From positions 163,230 through 227,229 of the forward strand of contig JAJEBE010000049.1 of the NCBI GenBank assembly GCA_022822545.1: DNA of 64,000 bases, written 5' to 3'. The translations under genes were made by a program, and so were the position numbers. The notes under the pieces are model-generated. The model saw only the letters and a list, made by a program, of their open reading frames with translations. It did no database searches and had not been told where the DNA came from. Origin of the DNA: Anaerolineae bacterium (GTDB lineage: Bacteria > Chloroflexota > Anaerolineae > Aggregatilineales > Phototrophicaceae). Of this stretch, positions 26,794 through 34,291 are shown piece by piece (positions within the stretch are counted from its first letter, which is position 1; the number at the start of each line of letters is the position of its first letter).

Positions 26794-27897
26794 TCAGCGC
26801 ACTTCCACGACGGCATCGCCGATGACGTCTCGTTTGGGCGCAACGCCCAAGCCCGGCGCAGTGGACGCGGCCATCCGCCCCTCTAGTCGCTGCGGCGCGC
26901 CCTGCGCCGTGCTGACCGTGACGTAGCTGTTGAAGTCAGTGGCGGTGAAGAGAAACTCGGTCGGCGTGCTATGCGCCAGATGAGCGATGGCGGCCGTCGT
27001 GATATCGCCGCCCCAACTGTCCTCGATAGTCATCGCGACGCCCAGCGAGACGCAGAGATCGCGCGCCAGGCTCGCTTTGGTCAAGCCGCCAAATTTGCTG
27101 ATCTTGATATTGACGACATCCATCGCTTGATCGGCCTGGCCGCGCATCAGCATATCAAGGCCGTCAACCACCTCGTCCAAAACGAATGGGTGGCTCGTTC
27201 GCCTTCGGATCGAGAGACATTCGTCATAGCTGAGGCAGGGTTGCTCAATGTAGACATCGACATCGTCCACCGCCCGAACGACGCGCGCCGCCTCGTGCAT
27301 CAGCCAGCCGGTGTTGGCATCGGCGATCAGCTTGTCACCCGGCTCCAAGAGATCGGCGACCAGGCGAATGCGCTCAATATCCAACTGCGGGTCCGCGCCG
27401 ACTTTTAACTGGAAGCGCCGATACCCCTCCGAGCGGTAGCCAGCTACTTTCTCCGCCATGGCATCGGGCGACTCTTGCGAAATCGCGCGGTACAAGACGA
27501 AGTTCTCTCCATAGCGTCCGCCGAGCAAGGTGCAGACCGGCAATCCGGCGACCTTGCCCAGGATGTCCCAACAAGCCATATCAATGCCGGTCTTGACATA
27601 GGGATGCCCTTTCAGCGCCGCATCCATGCGCCGGTTCAAAAGCGACAGTTGCGTTGGGTCGCAGCCCAGCAGATGTGGGGCCAGTTCCTTGATGCCAGCG
27701 CGAACGCCGGCGGCATAGGCCGGCAAGTAGAAGGGACCCAGCGGGCAGACCTCGCCGTAACCGCTGATGCCGGCATCGGTGTCGACTTGGACGATGGTGC
27801 TGTCGAAGACTTCGACCGATTTGCCACCGGACCACTTATAGCTGCCTTCGTGCAAGGGCAGGTCAACTTGGTATGCGGCGATTCCTGTGATTTTCAT
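26794..27897 (-). CDS. mandelate racemase/muconate-lactonizing-enzyme family protein
   Basis: A 367-residue enolase-superfamily enzyme of the muconate-lactonizing (MLE) branch. The capping domain is followed by [19 protein letters not shown], the base Lys in [12 protein letters not shown], metal ligands in LIADANTGW (Asp), [14 protein letters not shown] (Glu) and [11 protein letters not shown] (Asp/Glu), and the second Lys in [20 protein letters not shown], then [20 protein letters not shown]. The EQPC and SKFGGLTKA segments resemble cis-3-hydroxyproline dehydratases and hydroxyproline-betaine epimerases, but that specificity is unproven. It is the first gene of the minus-strand trio. Confidence 0.9.
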   Translation of the reverse strand: MKITGIAAYQVDLPLHEGSYKWSGGKSVEVFDSTIVQVDTDAGISGYGEVCPLGPFYLPAYAAGVRAGIKELAPHLLGCDPTQLSLLNRRMDAALKGHPYVKTGIDMACWDILGKVAGLPVCTLLGGRYGENFVLYRAISQESPDAMAEKVAGYRSEGYRRFQLKVGADPQLDIERIRLVADLLEPGDKLIADANTGWLMHEAARVVRAVDDVDVYIEQPCLSYDECLSIRRRTSHPFVLDEVVDGLDMLMRGQADQAMDVVNIKISKFGGLTKASLARDLCVSLGVAMTIEDSWGGDITTAAIAHLAHSTPTEFLFTATDFNSYVTVSTAQGAPQRLEGRMAASTAPGLGVAPKRDVIGDAVVEVR

Positions 27898-28092
27898 GTA
27901 GCGCGCCTTGTGTGCGGGATGGGTATGTGCAGAATCTAGCGCAGATAATGGTTGCGGGCAACTGTATTGCTAAGCGGCAGGCGAGTGCAAGCAGGCCAGG
28001 GTTTTGTCTGGCTTTTGTTAAATGGGAAGATTGCGCGGGCGGTCATGGCGAACGGAATTGGCGGGCAATATGAGAATTCAGGAAACATTCCG

Positions 28093-29238
28093 TTAGCCAG
28101 TTTTTTGAAGTTCGTCGAGCATTTCCAAGTCAACAATCGCTGCAAAGTCATGTTCGTCCAAATCCGTTAATCTGTCCCACTCTTGGACTGACATTCGTAA
28201 AGTGGCAATCTCTAGCTCGTAGCCCTCAAGTCGTTGCAAATACTCGATTAATAACTCCGCCATTGTGAGTGCCGTAAGGTGGCCAATCGGTTTGTCTCGC
28301 CTTAATGCATCTAGCAAAGTGGGGTTGAGTGCGCCTATCGCGTCTCCATTCCAAAAGTCGGCTCGCCGCTCATCTATTAGTTCAAGAAGATCGTCCTTAC
28401 CTCGCAGCCACTCTTCGATGAGCAGATATCGTTGAAAATCTTCTGTACTTACATCCTTGTGAAAGTACAGTGCTGGGAATTCGCCGAGCAGTTTTTCGAC
28501 GAAACATCGAACGTACGTCTTATAGCCTTTGACACATTCCTTCAGTCTGCCCTTTGCGGCGGATAACTGATCGGTGTCCAGATAACTGCGTACATGCAGT
28601 ATGTCCAGTTGCATCGTACTTACGAGACAATGTATAGCGCTTTGCGTTTGTCCCAACGTAAGTCTATCCGCGTTCAGTAGCTCGCCGAGATCATGCAGAA
28701 GGTTCTTTCGAGCTTTAAGCACAGGCAGGACAGCGAGGGCTGCAGCTAGATTCTGGCGATCTGCAGACAGATTCTTGAGCAAGCCCAAGTATTCGATCAC
28801 CGATTCCCGTTCAATGGTCCGGTCCCGATCCGCTTCTGATTTAACCAATTGCGCTATGTGATTTGCATTGTCAACCATTGTGATGAAGGAAATTGCTCCC
28901 AAACCAAGATTCAAGACGCCAGTGACTACTGCAAGGTTTGAAAGTCGCCGAATAACGTGCATTTCTCGCATTAGCAAATGGTGACTGCGAGCGGTCACGG
29001 CAGCGTCCAAAACGCCTGTTGCCACGGCCGCCAATCCGCCGCTTCCCTTCTGCAAGACTTGCAGAAAACCTGTAGTAAGCTCGGGGTCGCTGAAAACGAG
29101 TTGACCAGATTCCCTTAGCCAGGCGACGATTTTCTTGCTGGCAGCGTCACGAATAATACCTCCGACTCGTTCCAATCGGCGACTGGCGAGGCCGAGGGCA
29201 ATTTGCTCAGGTAGGTCGAAATATACTTTGAGTGGCAT
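28093..29238 (-). CDS. unknown accessory protein with a hydrophobic central segment
   Basis: A 381-residue protein I do not recognise. It starts MPLKVYFDLPEQIALGLASR after GAGG at 6 nt; a longer frame to 29274 is less likely. Residues about 50-110 are glycine/alanine rich and hydrophobic, with GSGGLAAVATGVLDAAVTA and LAVVTGVLNLGLGAISFITM, suggesting a membrane-inserting hairpin. The remaining two thirds look helical and charged (KSEADRDRTIERESVIEYLG, LLIEEWLRGKDDLLELIDER) with no catalytic motif visible. By eye the coding sequence is richer in A+T than its neighbours, and it stands alone between two metabolic loci. That fits a horizontally acquired gene, possibly a toxin, defence or stress effector, but function is open. 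Confidence 0.75.
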   Translation of the reverse strand: MPLKVYFDLPEQIALGLASRRLERVGGIIRDAASKKIVAWLRESGQLVFSDPELTTGFLQVLQKGSGGLAAVATGVLDAAVTARSHHLLMREMHVIRRLSNLAVVTGVLNLGLGAISFITMVDNANHIAQLVKSEADRDRTIERESVIEYLGLLKNLSADRQNLAAALAVLPVLKARKNLLHDLGELLNADRLTLGQTQSAIHCLVSTMQLDILHVRSYLDTDQLSAAKGRLKECVKGYKTYVRCFVEKLLGEFPALYFHKDVSTEDFQRYLLIEEWLRGKDDLLELIDERRADFWNGDAIGALNPTLLDALRRDKPIGHLTALTMAELLIEYLQRLEGYELEIATLRMSVQEWDRLTDLDEHDFAAIVDLEMLDELQKTG

Positions 29239-29417
29239 TTTGTACCTCGTTTTGCGCTCGAAATGCGAAAACAATTGTGACGAATCAAGTGTATTAGTGT
29301 ACCAGCTATGCCATCAGGGTTCTATAGTTTTCGTTGCTATGATGTGAGCGGTGCGATAAGCTCAACATTATGCTAAGGGATGACCAGAATTCTATATTCT
29401 ATTTAGGAGCCAAACCC

Positions 29418-30365
29418 ATGTCATTCATCGACAGAGTAGACCCAGAACTCGTACCAGCGCTCGACCTCTTCCCAGCCGAATTGATCACCGCTATTGGCGA
29501 TGACCCGCCGGCCGCCCGCGCCATGCTCGAACCACTGATGGCCGCTATGGCGGAGATGCTGCCGCCCACTGAGGTCACAATTGAGGAGCGCAGCATCCCC
29601 GGTCCTGACGGCGACATTCCCATCGCCATTTACCAGCCGCCTGCTCCCGCCCCGCGACCCGGACTGTTCATGATTCACGGAGGCGGCTACATTGTCGGCA
29701 CCGCCCGCGAAGACCTTAACGGCATTGGCTACGCCGACCATGTGGGCTGTACCGTCGTCTCGGTCGATTATCGCATGGCGCCAGAGTTCACCTACAAAGC
29801 CAGCATCGCCGATTGCTTTGCCGGCTTGAATTGGATGTTTGATAACGCCGCTGAACTCGGCGTCGATACGGGGCGCATTGCCATCGGTGGCGGCAGCGCT
29901 GGCGGCGGCTTGACTGCCGGGCTCGCGCTTTATAACCGCGATAACAAGGGACCGAATATCGCATTTCAATTGCTTGTCTATCCGATGATTGACGATACCC
30001 ACGAGACACCGTCGGGGTACGAAGTCACGCATCCCAACGTATGGAATCGTGATGTCTCTCTCAAAGCCTGGAAGATGTATCTCGGCGATGAATATGGCAC
30101 AGAAAGTGTCTCGCCGTACGCCGCCGCGGCGCGCGCCACTGACTTGAGCGGACTGCCTCCGGCCTTCGTTACCGTCGGTACGGAAGACCTTTTCCGCGAT
30201 GAAGACATTGATTATGCGCAGCGGCTGATGGCGGCCGGCATCCCGACCGAACTGCAGGTCATTCCCGGCATGTTTCACGGTGGGGAAGGCTTTGTGCCGA
30301 CAGCTAGCGTAAGCCAACGTATGCGCATGGGCTACCTAGATGCCCTCAAACGCGCCATCGGTTGA
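29418..30365 (+). CDS. HSL-family alpha/beta hydrolase (acetyl-esterase type), copy 1
   Basis: A 315-residue esterase of the hormone-sensitive-lipase (HDHB/Aes) family. The oxyanion signature is MIHGGGYIVG, followed by VVSVDYRMAPEFTYKASIAD. The nucleophile Ser lies in GGGSAGGGLTAGLALY, the acid in VGTEDLFRDE and the His in GMFHGGEG. The ATG at 29418 follows TAGGAG; an upstream start at 29370 adds an unlikely 16 residues. It is a tandem duplicate of the next gene, with very high similarity along the whole length and the same opening (DPELVPALDLFPAELITAIG). Substrate unknown, probably short acyl esters. Confidence 0.93.
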   Translation: MSFIDRVDPELVPALDLFPAELITAIGDDPPAARAMLEPLMAAMAEMLPPTEVTIEERSIPGPDGDIPIAIYQPPAPAPRPGLFMIHGGGYIVGTAREDLNGIGYADHVGCTVVSVDYRMAPEFTYKASIADCFAGLNWMFDNAAELGVDTGRIAIGGGSAGGGLTAGLALYNRDNKGPNIAFQLLVYPMIDDTHETPSGYEVTHPNVWNRDVSLKAWKMYLGDEYGTESVSPYAAAARATDLSGLPPAFVTVGTEDLFRDEDIDYAQRLMAAGIPTELQVIPGMFHGGEGFVPTASVSQRMRMGYLDALKRAIG

Positions 30366-30434
30366 CCTTGATGTATTGGCGGGTAATTATTGTAAGAGCT
30401 TTATTGTAATGCCTAATTCAGGTGGAGCCGTTCC

Positions 30435-31382
30435 ATGCCCTTCCGCGACCAAGTAGACCCAGAAATCGTCCACGCCCTCGACTTCTTCCCCGCCGAACTC
30501 ATGACCGCCATCGGCGACGACCCGCCACTGGCGCGAAAGATGTTCCAACCCATCTGGGACGCCCTGGCGGACGACGCGCCGCCGACCGATGTCGCCATTG
30601 AAGAGACATCGGCGCCGGGACCGGATGGCGATATCCCGGTCGTCATCTATCAGCCGCCCACCCCGGCGCCGCGCGGCGGCTTGCTCTGGATTCATGGCGG
30701 CGGTTACATCGTCGGCTCCGGCCGAAATGACCCGCACGGCATTGGCTTCGCCGAGCATGTCGGCTGTACCGTGGTCTCGGTGGATTACCGGCTCGCGCCG
30801 GAATCCACGTACAAGGAAAGCGTCGCCGATTGCGTCGGCGCGCTGAATTGGCTGGTCGATAACGCTGCCGAACTCGGCGTTGATCCGAAGCGAATAGCTG
30901 TCGGCGGGGCGAGCGCCGGTGGCGGCTTGACCGCTGGGGTTGCCTTGCACAACCGCGACCATGCCGGCCACGATCTCGCCTTGCAGCTGCTTATCTACCC
31001 GATGATAGACGACCGGCATGACACTCCTTCGGGTCATGAAATCACGCATCCCACAGTCTGGAACCGGGCTGTGTCCCTGAAAGCCTGGCGGATGTATCTC
31101 GGCGATGAGTACGGCACGGACGCTGTATCGCCCTACGCGGCGGCCGCGCGGGCCAAGAGCGTGAGCGGATTGCCGCCGGCCTTCGTCACTGTCGGCGCGC
31201 TGGATCTCTTCCGTGATGAGGACATCGCCTACGCGCAACGGCTGATGGCGGCTGGCGTCCCGACTGAGCTGCAGGTATATCCCGGGATGTATCATGGCGC
31301 CGAGATGTCCGCGCCGGACGCGGACGTCAGCACGCGCATGAGGCTTGGCTATCGCGATGCCGTGAAACGCGCCATTGGCTGA
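30435..31382 (+). CDS. HSL-family alpha/beta hydrolase, copy 2
   Basis: A 315-residue paralogue of the preceding gene, exactly the same length, with IHGGGYIVGSG, VVSVDYRLAPESTYKESVAD, nucleophile GGASAGGGLTAGVALH, acid in VGALDLFRDED and His in GMYHGAEM. Both share the DAVSPYAAAARA-like stretch before the acid. The intergenic gap of 69 nt has a GGTGGAG site before the ATG. Tandem duplication is recent enough that alignment is gap-free by eye; codon-level differences suggest both are under selection. The pair may act on different chain lengths. Confidence 0.93.
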   Translation: MPFRDQVDPEIVHALDFFPAELMTAIGDDPPLARKMFQPIWDALADDAPPTDVAIEETSAPGPDGDIPVVIYQPPTPAPRGGLLWIHGGGYIVGSGRNDPHGIGFAEHVGCTVVSVDYRLAPESTYKESVADCVGALNWLVDNAAELGVDPKRIAVGGASAGGGLTAGVALHNRDHAGHDLALQLLIYPMIDDRHDTPSGHEITHPTVWNRAVSLKAWRMYLGDEYGTDAVSPYAAAARAKSVSGLPPAFVTVGALDLFRDEDIAYAQRLMAAGVPTELQVYPGMYHGAEMSAPDADVSTRMRLGYRDAVKRAIG

Positions 31383-31413
31383 GCAATTCGCGGCAGGCAG
31401 ATTCCCAACGTAT

Positions 31414-31437
31414 ATAAAAAGCCTCGGGGCGAGGCTT
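31414..31437 (-). terminator. intrinsic terminator of tRNA-Lys
   Basis: Read on the minus strand, aagcctcg-cccc-gaggctt forms a stem followed by TTTTTAT. It lies 42 nt beyond the 3' end of tRNA-Lys and can also face the esterase transcript from the other side. Confidence 0.75.
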
Positions 31438-31478
31438 CGTTTGATCTGTCTTGCGATTGATGCCTAGGAATGCGTCTA

Positions 31479-31552
31479 TGACCCTGGAAGGACTCGAACC
31501 TTCAACCTAACGATTAAGAGTCGCTTGCTCTGCCAAATTGAGCTACAGGGCC
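31479..31552 (-). tRNA. tRNA-Lys (anticodon CUU)
   Basis: On the minus strand all four arms fold: acceptor GGCCCTG with CAGGGTC, D arm GCTC/GAGC, anticodon stem AGCGA/TCGTT with loop CTCTTAA (anticodon CTT), T arm GAAGG-TTCGAGT-CCTTC and discriminator A. Length is 74 nt; the CCA end is not encoded. Confidence 0.95.
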
Positions 31553-31744
31553 CTTCTGTCATCGCTTTAAGACGGCGAATTATAGCGAGAAGCGACGCGT
31601 CGCGGCAAGGGCGAAATGACCGCGAGAGTGGTGAATCGCGCCGAGTTTCCCTCATACTAAATCCCTCCCCGAAAGGCAGAGCTCTCAAAACGACGAAACC
31701 TCCCCATCCCTCATTTTGAGCATCCTCGCCATAGAAGCGAGCGC

Positions 31745-31868
31745 AAGTAAGTCATGCGAAAAAGTTCGGTGATCTTCATTATGCGAAATCTGTAGGGGCG
31801 CTCCTTGGATCGCCCGCTTGCAACAACCGCTGCATGTCATTTTTCGCATGACTAACTTGGAATTACTG
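31745..31868. repeat. MITE-like inverted-repeat element, copy B of the dispersed repeat
   Basis: The left end aagtaagtcatgcgaaaaa (31745-31763) is an inverted copy, with one mismatch, of tttttcgcatgactaactt at 31840-31858. Between them lies a block with ggggcgctcc / gatcgccc hairpin. The segment 31791-31868 is also the match to 21683-21761. The element carries no ORF of its own. It lies in a 463-nt gap (31553-32015) that otherwise contains no convincing gene. Confidence 0.6.
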
Positions 31869-32015
31869 AGATAGCGGCAAGGAGCTGGGGGCAGGGGAAA
31901 TGAGCGGCATATCCCCAACTTTCTCGGCGCCTCAAAATCGCCGCCTTCAGCCCTTCCATTTCAGAACACCTGTGCTATAATGACTCCAATCCCAACCAAC
32001 TGAGGGCGCCGCGCT

Positions 32016-32447
32016 ATGAACCTGCTCGATATCCATGACGACATCACCGCCGTCCGCCTGCTTGCAGGCGCTTCCTTCCCCGCTGACGCAAAACTGCCCG
32101 GCCGACAAATAGCGACTTTGTCCGAAATAGCGACTTTGTCCGAAAAGGGTTTTCCCTTGTCCGACAAACGGACAATGTCAGATATACACCTAATAGACAC
32201 CAACAATCCGATACCTTCACGCTTGCTCCCGACGCCTCCATTCAACTTCCCGACAAAGCCCAAGGCCGCCCGCAAAGACTGCCATAATGCCAATAAAGAC
32301 GGGAGTAGTGAATCCCCCGGCACGGAATTAAGAATATGTCCTGTATCCTTGAAATTCACCACTCCCATGATCGCCGCCAGGCAAACGGCGCTCACCCAGC
32401 CCGGTACATTTACCGATAGAGATAAGTTATTAAAATGTTATAGCTGA
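32016..32447 (+). CDS. small hypothetical ORF with a six-residue tandem repeat, doubtful
   Basis: A 143-codon frame starting MNLLDIHDDITAVRLLAGAS behind GAGGG and a TATAAT at 31976-31981. The first 30 residues look protein-like; then comes an exact tandem repeat of six codons (IATLSE twice) and a low-complexity tail rich in Pro, Thr and Lys. An overlapping frame of almost equal length exists on the minus strand (31961-32395), so coding is uncertain. It may be a gene fragment invaded by a repeat. No function is proposed. Confidence 0.3.
   Translation: MNLLDIHDDITAVRLLAGASFPADAKLPGRQIATLSEIATLSEKGFPLSDKRTMSDIHLIDTNNPIPSRLLPTPPFNFPTKPKAARKDCHNANKDGSSESPGTELRICPVSLKFTTPMIAARQTALTQPGTFTDRDKLLKCYS
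32107..32142. repeat. exact 18-bp tandem repeat (two copies) next to short hairpins
   Basis: aaatagcgactttgtccg occurs twice in perfect tandem (32107-32124, 32125-32142). It is followed by an aaggg/ccctt hairpin and by ttgtccg/cggacaa (32157-32163 with 32169-32175), which reuses the tgtccg end of the repeat. Confidence 0.8.
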
Positions 32448-32511
32448 TACAATAGGGTGGATGAATCGGGTATAGACTTCATCGCCGTTTTCTGAAGCGG
32501 AAGCAGACATC

Positions 32512-33528
32512 ATGCGCATTCTCATCATTGGCGGCACAAGAAATATGGGTTATTACCTTTCCCAGCGCTTGGCGCGAATGGGCTGCGATCTCACTTTGCT
32601 GAATCGCGGCATCACAGCGGAGGATTTGCCGCGATCAATTCACCGGCTGACGGTGGACCGCGCAAATCACAGGCAGATGCGGCGCGCTTTGCTGGCGAAG
32701 CCCTTTGATGTCGTGGTGGACTTTGTCTTGTACCGGCGGGATGAGGCCCTGACTGCCATAGAGTTGTTCCGTGACAACGTCGAGCATTATATCGCGCTCA
32801 GCAGCGGCCAGGTGTACCTGGTGCGTGAGGGATTGCGCCGCCCGTATCGCGAAAGCGACTATGAAGGCGGCTTGATTCCGGCGCCGGCCGAAACTTCGTA
32901 TCACTATGAAGAATGGCTATACGGCATACAGAAACGCGAAACCGAAGATGTAATGATCGCGGAAGGCGCGCGCTCCGATTTCCCCTATACGATGCTCCGC
33001 CTGCCGATGGTCAACAGCGCTCGCGATCCCTATCACAGGCTGCTCAACTATTACTTGCGCTTGCGAGACGGCGGGCCGATCCTGGTTCCCAGCACGCCGA
33101 ATTACGTCTTGAACCACGTATACGCCCTGGATGTTGTTGACATCATCCAAAGCCTGATTGAGAGCGGCAAGGGCAAAGGCAAAGCCTATAACATCGCCCA
33201 GGATGAACACGTCAGCCATGAAGAATTCCTCAACATCCTTGCCTCCATAATGGGCGCCCAGGCAGAGTGGCTTAGCGCCGACCGCAACGCTCTCGTGTCC
33301 AACGGCTTCCTTCCGGATTGCGCCCCCTTCCGCGAACGCTGGATGAGCGCTCTCGACAACAGCCTGGGCAAAACGGAGTTGGGAATAAGCTATACGCCCC
33401 TCGTTGAATATCTGACGGAGATCGTAGACTATTTCGATTCAAATGCTATAACGCCGCCCTTGGCCTATCGCAGAAGACGCGCAGAGCGGCAATATGCCCA
33501 GAATCTGGCAGTGCGTTCCGATCCCTGA
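32512..33528 (+). CDS. NAD-dependent epimerase/dehydratase family protein (extended SDR)
   Basis: A 338-residue extended SDR. The nucleotide motif is IIGGTRNMGYYLSQRLARMG with an Arg-containing turn (LLNRG) that suggests NADP or atypical binding. Further marks are VDFVLYRRDEALTAIELF, ALSSGQVYLV and a Tyr/Lys pair in EEWLYGIQKRETEDVM in place of the usual YxxxK. The middle has LRLPMVNSARDPYHRLLNYY and NHVYALDVVDIIQSLIES. Members act on nucleotide sugars or as isoflavone-reductase-like or RNA-binding proteins; the substrate is not evident. Stands alone behind the repeat region. Confidence 0.88.
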   Translation: MRILIIGGTRNMGYYLSQRLARMGCDLTLLNRGITAEDLPRSIHRLTVDRANHRQMRRALLAKPFDVVVDFVLYRRDEALTAIELFRDNVEHYIALSSGQVYLVREGLRRPYRESDYEGGLIPAPAETSYHYEEWLYGIQKRETEDVMIAEGARSDFPYTMLRLPMVNSARDPYHRLLNYYLRLRDGGPILVPSTPNYVLNHVYALDVVDIIQSLIESGKGKGKAYNIAQDEHVSHEEFLNILASIMGAQAEWLSADRNALVSNGFLPDCAPFRERWMSALDNSLGKTELGISYTPLVEYLTEIVDYFDSNAITPPLAYRRRRAERQYAQNLAVRSDP

Positions 33529-33685
33529 AGCTTGGTTAAGCGCGCGGGTCTGAGCATTCTCGGGGTTCTGGCCTGCGATCATGCTGTATAATCACAAATG
33601 TAGCATGGGGACGAATTGCTTAAGACTTTTGTTATCGCTCCCTGCTAGGCTTCTCTTGTCATGCGCAATGTGATAGGAGGTGGAT

Positions 33686-34123
33686 ATGAAGTCAACTCCC
33701 AGATTGATCGCGATGCTCCTGCTTGGATTGATCGCGTTAAGCGGATGTTCCACTCTGCGGTCGATTCTGACCGGCGCTTCTGCCGGCGGAGAGGCGCCCG
33801 CCGAGTCGTCGGTTGGGGCCGTCGTCGAGGCGCCCAGCGCGCCGCGTTTCACTTTTTACGACTCATGGGCTTCGTGGTGACCGACTTGCCGCGCAAATGT
33901 GCCCGCCGTGAGCGGGATAAATGAAACCTTCGCCGGCCGCATCGAGTTCGTGGTGCTTGATATTGACGACTCATCGCTTAATGACATAAGACGCCGATTG
34001 GGCATTACCGCTCAAGCGCAGTATGTGCTCGTCAATTCTGCTGACGAAATTGTTGGGCGGTGGTTCGGGATCATTGATGAATCCCGAGTGACGTCCGAAT
34101 TGGAAGCTCTTCTGCAGAGTTAG
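33686..34123 (+). CDS. thioredoxin-like lipoprotein with in-frame UGA at the first redox Cys, probable selenoprotein
   Basis: One frame of 145 codons from ATG 33686 (AGGAGG 5 nt upstream) to TAG 34121, interrupted only by TGA at 33878-33880 (codon 65). Residues 1-20 form a lipoprotein signal with lipobox LSGC. The thioredoxin part reads [11 protein letters not shown], then UGA, then [13 protein letters not shown] thus occupies the first Cys of a W-C-P-x-C active site, giving U-P-T-C (Cys68 is the resolving Cys). Downstream [17 protein letters not shown]-like [11 protein letters not shown] and [15 protein letters not shown] follow the thioredoxin beta3-alpha-beta4 order, though the usual cis-Pro is missing. 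A hairpin in SECIS position follows the UGA. Sec insertion is the favoured reading; a TGC-to-TGA nonsense mutation is the alternative. Confidence 0.72.
33902..33916 (+). promoter_or_regulatory. candidate bacterial SECIS hairpin
   Basis: CCCGC (33902-33906) pairs perfectly with GCGGG (33912-33916) around loop CGTGA. The loop starts 26 nt after the UGA, inside the usual bacterial range, and has G as its second base, as bacterial SECIS loops do. The stem is short (5 bp), and folding software has not been applied. Confidence 0.5.
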
Positions 34124-34127
34124 ATAG

Positions 34128-34153
34128 AGGGGCGGTGGCCTGCCTCCGTCCCT
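34128..34153 (+). terminator. hairpin after the thioredoxin-like gene, possible terminator
   Basis: An 11-bp stem with one mismatch and one G-U (34128-34138 with 34143-34153, loop cctg) begins 4 nt after the stop codon. There is no T-run, so it may stabilise the RNA 3' end rather than terminate. Confidence 0.38.
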
Positions 34154-34291
34154 ATCCTCATACAATGCCTCGCCTGTCTCTCCTGAGGTTCGTCTGTAAG
34201 CCGTATTGCTGGGCGTCAAGTTGTAGGCCCGGCGCCTGATATAATCAGCTAAGATTTTACAACGGTTGAACCGAGGCTTCGGGAGCAATTC

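Noticed and set aside
32107..32175. CRISPR-like repeat
   Set aside because: Two contiguous copies with no spacers, so it is a plain tandem repeat.
32044..32395. Minus-strand ORFs opposite 32016-32447
   Set aside because: They are mirror frames of a repeat-bearing segment and have no start-site or family support.
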